Below, piece by piece: positions 6,365-8,904 of a stretch of DNA of 8,904 nt. The notes below the pieces were generated by a model that had not been told where the DNA came from, did not search any database, and was given only the letters and a program-made list of their open reading frames with translations. Numbering within the stretch: the first letter of the stretch is position 1; every line of letters starts with the position of its first letter. Source of the stretch: JAZDHV01 sp043810355 (lineage in GTDB: Archaea > Nanobdellota > Nanobdellia > Woesearchaeales > JAGVYU01); the NCBI GenBank assembly GCA_043810355.1, contig JBDROB010000058.1, positions 1 through 8,904 of the forward strand, in the 5' to 3' direction. A program made the position numbers and the translations under genes.

Positions 6365-6814
6365 TTATTGCTTAAATATTTGTTTTAACACTCCTTTTGC
6401 TATCTCAGTTTTTTCTGGATAGCATGCTAAATGTACCTTTATATGAAAACAATCCCCTTTGTCTGTCAACTTATATTTTCCTTCCAGCAGCTCTCTCTTG
6501 TCAAGCCTGACAAAAAAATGAAGATCCTCATCAAGCCTGCTCAGATATTGGTCCATAAGTCTTTTTTTCTGCTCATCTGACAATGATTTATTTAGATTCT
6601 TTAGAAATCCATTTACATGCCTGTCTTTAATCAATTTTACTTCCATAATCTTTATTTCAGCACATTCCAGCCCTTTTGCCTTGCTTTCCCCTAATTCAAT
6701 CTTTTCTTTTACAATGTCAAAAGGTATTAATCTAAGCAATGCTGCATTTAATTCATTGCAATCTTCATCATCCTTTGCAAAGACACTGATTTTAACATTA
6801 TGGGCTAATTTCAT
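6365..6814 (-). CDS. Predicted RNA-binding protein, COG1325 / exosome-associated family
   Basis: The 149-aa product matches the general shape of the archaeal COG1325 family (Pfam RNA_binding, PF01877), annotated as a predicted exosome-related RNA-binding protein. Recognisable parts are the N-terminal strand (VKISVFAKDDED), a middle region with KLIKDRHVNGFLKNL, and the conserved core HFFVRLDKRELLEGK (99-113), then LTDKGDCFHIKVHLACYP (116-133). Length is normal for the family. The role in RNA decay or processing is known only by prediction for the family. The ATG at 6814 has an AATTTAAA-type TATA box about 30 nt upstream and no Shine-Dalgarno, suggesting a very short leader. It is divergent from the presenilin-like gene, sharing a 103-bp promoter region, and lies upstream of trpS on the same strand. 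Confidence 0.85.
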   Translation of the reverse strand: MKLAHNVKISVFAKDDEDCNELNAALLRLIPFDIVKEKIELGESKAKGLECAEIKIMEVKLIKDRHVNGFLKNLNKSLSDEQKKRLMDQYLSRLDEDLHFFVRLDKRELLEGKYKLTDKGDCFHIKVHLACYPEKTEIAKGVLKQIFKQ

Positions 6815-6840
6815 TTTAATATCAAGCTAATGACATATGG

Positions 6841-6850
6841 TTTAAATTTT
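6841..6850 (-). promoter_or_regulatory. TATA box of the RNA-binding protein gene
   Basis: AAAATTTAAA on the minus strand, preceded by an A-rich stretch. TTTAAA is centred about 29-30 nt before the ATG at 6814, giving a leader of about 3 nt. It sits in the shared divergent region opposite the presenilin-like gene promoter. Confidence 0.45.
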
Positions 6851-6887
6851 TTTCCTAAAAAAACAATTTATGGAAAAAATCCAAACA

Positions 6888-6895
6888 TTTATATT
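6888..6895 (+). promoter_or_regulatory. TATA box of the presenilin-like protease gene
   Basis: TTTATATT is centred exactly 26.5 nt before the ATG at 6918, as expected for a leaderless archaeal mRNA. The same octamer stands at the same distance from the acyltransferase start. Confidence 0.6.
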
Positions 6896-6917
6896 CATAA
6901 AGACCTAAAATTTATTT

Positions 6918-7859
6918 ATGAAACATACAATAAAAGTGACTTTAATTCTGATACTTATCTTTCTTATGACTCAAGTTATTGGATTGTATACTGTGAATAA
7001 ATATATTCAGGTTGAGACCAATGACCAGGGTAAGATTGTTATTGTACATACAAACACTACTTTTGGCCCAGCCCAGGAATTCCAGGAGAATCAGAAGACA
7101 TATTCATTCTTGTTCATAGTCGCAGCAATCTTTATCATGACTGCACTGATCCTGCTTCTTATAAGGACTAATCTTGGCAGATTCTGGAAATATGGATTCT
7201 TTTTTGCTGTATTTATTGCATTAGGGGTTGCTTTTGGAGTATTTATCAACAGGTATATAGCCCTTGCCTTTGCTCTTATCCTTGCCTATTTCAAAGCTTT
7301 CAGGCCAAATTATTATATCCATAACCTTACTGAAATATTTCTTTATTCAGGAATTGCAATACTGGTCCTTCCCCTGTTTAATCTTCCATCTGCTTTTGGA
7401 TTATTGATTCTTGTTTCTTTTTATGATATGTATGCTGTCTGGAAATCAAAGCATATGATCAAGCTTGCTAAATTCCAGGCATCTAACAAGGTCTTTGCTG
7501 GCTTGGCAATACCATACAAGATTCCAAAGATTAGTTTTTTCAAGAAAAAAGACATTGGTCACAAGACAGGAAAAGATAATGGTTTACCAAAAGAAAAAAA
7601 GATCAAGAGTGCTATCCTTGGTGGTGGGGATATTGGATTCACTTTGATATTTGCAGCAGTGGTCATGGAACATTTGATTGTAAAAATAGGCATTGATAAG
7701 ACACCAGCTTTCTTTTATTCCCTTATTGTCGCATTATCTGCTACAATTGCTTTATCCGGCCTCTTTTTATATTCAAAAAAGAATAAGTTTTATCCAGCAA
7801 TGCCTTTTATAACTATTGGCTGTTTTATTGGTTATGTTATTGTCATTCTCCTGATCTGA
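6918..7859 (+). CDS. Presenilin/SPP-like intramembrane aspartyl protease (archaeal, A22-type)
   Basis: The 313-aa product has about eight to nine hydrophobic helices and the two catalytic aspartate motifs of GxGD proteases: YD (Tyr169-Asp170) in one helix and GGGD (235-238, catalytic Asp238) in the next conserved helix, separated by a long Lys-rich cytoplasmic loop (about 175-230). The third motif, usually PAL, reads YPAMP (292-296). This matches the archaeal presenilin-like family (Pfam SPP_2, PF06550) in length and order. Such enzymes cut substrates, often leftover signal peptides or membrane helices, inside the membrane. An extracellular loop lies between the first two helices (about 30-60). 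The ATG at 6918 has TTTATATT 26.5 nt upstream and no Shine-Dalgarno, so it is probably leaderless. The stop codon is one base from that of the convergent hydrolase. The sequon-rich secreted proteins at the other end of the window have signal peptides, but no direct link is shown. Confidence 0.9.
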   Translation: MKHTIKVTLILILIFLMTQVIGLYTVNKYIQVETNDQGKIVIVHTNTTFGPAQEFQENQKTYSFLFIVAAIFIMTALILLLIRTNLGRFWKYGFFFAVFIALGVAFGVFINRYIALAFALILAYFKAFRPNYYIHNLTEIFLYSGIAILVLPLFNLPSAFGLLILVSFYDMYAVWKSKHMIKLAKFQASNKVFAGLAIPYKIPKISFFKKKDIGHKTGKDNGLPKEKKIKSAILGGGDIGFTLIFAAVVMEHLIVKIGIDKTPAFFYSLIVALSATIALSGLFLYSKKNKFYPAMPFITIGCFIGYVIVILLI

Positions 7860-7860
7860 T

Positions 7861-8667
7861 CTAAAAACTCTTAAGAATTCTTTGCTGTGATCTGGCAGCA
7901 TAATTTCCTGGTATTAGTATCATGCCATCTTTTGCAGCTATTGTCTGCACATGGGTCTTTTTCTGAATCTCTCTTGCCAGATAGATTGGATCTGACTGGA
8001 TTACGCTGACTCCAAAATGTGTCAGGATTGCTAGGCTTGGTTTAACTATGCCAATGATTTTTTCAGCATCTGAGATTGATAGGTTGTTCTCTGCTTTGTT
8101 CATGTCTGTAGCATTTAATATCAATATGTCAGATCCTATATAGTTTTCAATTATCCTTTTGTCATATCTTGTGTCAGATGTATAGCATAATGTGAAATCA
8201 TTTGTCACAAATTTCAGGCCGATTGTCTCAACTCCTCCATGATCTGCCGGTATTGCTGTTATCTCAACATCATTGATGCCTACCTTCTGCCCTTCCTTGA
8301 CTACAATTACCCTTTCCAGAATATCTCTGTGATATTTGGTCAGATATGGCTTTAGGTCCTCATCTCCATTGATGACTGTATTTGTTGATATCAAAACTCC
8401 TTGTCTGTCCATTCCAGAATATGTTATTGAGTCTATCTGTGCATTTAAGTCATTGCAATGCCCTAAGTGATGATGGGTCACAATCAATGCAACTGTCTCC
8501 CTTAGGTTAATGCCATATTCCTTTGCCTTTACCAATGATCCTGGCCCTGGATCAATCACAAACTGGTTCTGTCCAACTCTTAACAAAATTCCGCCTGTTG
8601 CCCTCAGCTGTTTACCTGCAACAATCCCTCCTTTCCCTGTTCCTAAGAATATTATCGAGTCTGTCAT
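7861..8667 (-). CDS. Metallo-beta-lactamase-fold hydrolase with altered HxHxDH motif
   Basis: The 268-aa product has the MBL fold order of motifs: FLGTGKGG near the N-terminus (7-14), DPGPGSL (39-45), the metal motif THHHLGH (64-70), ADHGG (141-145, His143), YTSDTR (162-167, Asp165) and LTHFG (215-219, His217). It resembles the COG1234 (RNase Z/PhnP-like) branch in overall layout. The canonical HxHxDH reads HHHLGH, so the aspartate that normally holds the second metal is Gly69 (codon ggg); Asp73 lies close by. All other expected ligands are present. The substrate is unknown, and a single-metal or shifted site is possible. The ATG at 8667 is preceded by AAGGGGGAT with about 4 nt spacing and by TATA-like boxes further up. 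Its 3' end converges with the protease gene one base apart, so the transcripts probably overlap. Confidence 0.83.
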   Translation of the reverse strand: MTDSIIFLGTGKGGIVAGKQLRATGGILLRVGQNQFVIDPGPGSLVKAKEYGINLRETVALIVTHHHLGHCNDLNAQIDSITYSGMDRQGVLISTNTVINGDEDLKPYLTKYHRDILERVIVVKEGQKVGINDVEITAIPADHGGVETIGLKFVTNDFTLCYTSDTRYDKRIIENYIGSDILILNATDMNKAENNLSISDAEKIIGIVKPSLAILTHFGVSVIQSDPIYLAREIQKKTHVQTIAAKDGMILIPGNYAARSQQRILKSF

Positions 8668-8670
8668 CTA

Positions 8671-8679
8671 ATCCCCCTT
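8671..8679 (-). promoter_or_regulatory. Shine-Dalgarno-like site of the MBL hydrolase
   Basis: On the minus strand AAGGGGGAT precedes TAG-ATG, so a purine-rich GGGGG stands a few bases before the start. Unlike the other first genes here, this gene appears to have a leader with a ribosome binding site. Confidence 0.5.
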
Positions 8680-8710
8680 AGATTATAAGAAATATTTGTG
8701 ATTTATAAGC

Positions 8711-8720
8711 ATTTATATAA
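8711..8720 (-). promoter_or_regulatory. Likely TATA box of the MBL hydrolase gene
   Basis: TTATATAAAT on the minus strand is centred 49 nt before the ATG at 8667, giving a leader of roughly 22 nt that includes the Shine-Dalgarno. A second TATA-like site (CTTATAAATC, 8700-8709) about 10 nt closer would give a shorter leader; the sequence alone does not decide. Confidence 0.4.
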
Positions 8721-8773
8721 TTCAATACTCAAAAGATTTGTTCCAAAAAGTCCTGTTAAAAAGTGAATAATTC

Positions 8774-8870
8774 GGAAAGTAGTTCTCACTTCTGCAGTAT
8801 ATAGGTCATTTATAAACTTTAAAAAGAGAACATACCACCATATACCATTTCATTTTGTGAACTACTTTTC
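8774..8870. repeat. Inverted repeat flanking the right-end TATA box
   Basis: On the minus strand GTGAGAACTACTTTCC (8789 to 8774) and on the plus strand GTGAACTACTTTTC (8857-8870) are near-identical apart from a 2-nt insertion and one or two end bases. They face each other around the TATA box at 8809-8816. The right arm also forms its own hairpin, GTGAA-CTACTT-TTCAC (8857-8872), enclosed by GAACAT (8828-8833) and ATGTTC (8877-8882). This could be an operator pair or the folded start of an RNA. Confidence 0.45.
8809..8816 (+). promoter_or_regulatory. Possible + strand TATA box leading out of the window
   Basis: TTTATAAA followed by CTTTAAAAAG resembles an archaeal TATA region, predicting a transcript starting near 8839 and running past the right edge. 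No start codon with a long frame is seen in the last 65 bases, so the product could be a gene or an RNA beyond 8904. Confidence 0.35.
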
Positions 8871-8904
8871 ACATTGATGTTCTTTTGTCTCTCGATAAAA
8901 CGTA

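Noticed and set aside
7465..7647. A 60-aa plus-strand frame within the protease gene.
   Set aside because: It is out of frame with the presenilin motifs and covers the Lys-rich loop region; no start signals.
8668..8904. tRNA or box C/D RNA at the right end.
   Set aside because: No cloverleaf or T-loop consensus is seen; a TGATG resembling a C box occurs near 8875, but no D box (CTGA) accompanies it.

Overview
The window looks like a piece of an AT-rich archaeal genome, most likely a DPANN-type archaeon of the Woesearchaeota/Pacearchaeota kind. The lineage is inferred; no rRNA is present to fix it. The clues are an archaeal/eukaryal-type tryptophanyl-tRNA synthetase, a COG1325-type predicted RNA-binding protein found mainly in archaea, an archaeal presenilin-like membrane protease, secreted proteins packed with N-glycosylation sequons, and TATA boxes placed about 26 nt upstream of start codons, as in leaderless archaeal mRNAs.

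Left part (1-3645, + strand): the 3' part of a surface/fibre-like protein with VGIGT-type repeats overlaps by one base (TAATG) a second secreted, cysteine-rich, sequon-rich protein. A 380-bp gap without a clear gene follows. It contains four diverged, hairpin-forming tandem units of 42-43 bp plus two more hairpins. A small secreted four-cysteine protein closes this accessory-looking block.

Middle part (3662-6814, - strand): in transcription order this holds a predicted RNA-binding protein, TrpRS, a two-helix membrane miniprotein with a strong Shine-Dalgarno, and a PlsB/DHAPAT-family glycerolphosphate acyltransferase. The RNA-binding, TrpRS and acyltransferase genes each have a TATA box at or near the leaderless distance. 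The miniprotein follows TrpRS by 35 nt and is probably co-transcribed with it.

Right part (6815-8904): a divergent promoter region leads to the presenilin-type protease (+), whose stop lies one base from the stop of a convergent metallo-beta-lactamase-fold hydrolase (-). The hydrolase lacks the aspartate of its HxHxDH motif. The last ~200 bp hold no gene, but contain a + strand TATA box flanked by an inverted repeat and may lead to a gene or RNA beyond the window.

The items most worth a second look are the bacterial/eukaryal-type acyltransferase in an apparently archaeal context, the tandem hairpin repeats, and the identical TTTATATT box at identical spacing before two unrelated genes. No tRNA, rRNA, CRISPR array or insertion sequence was recognised. 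I cannot claim a complete new multi-gene system from this window.
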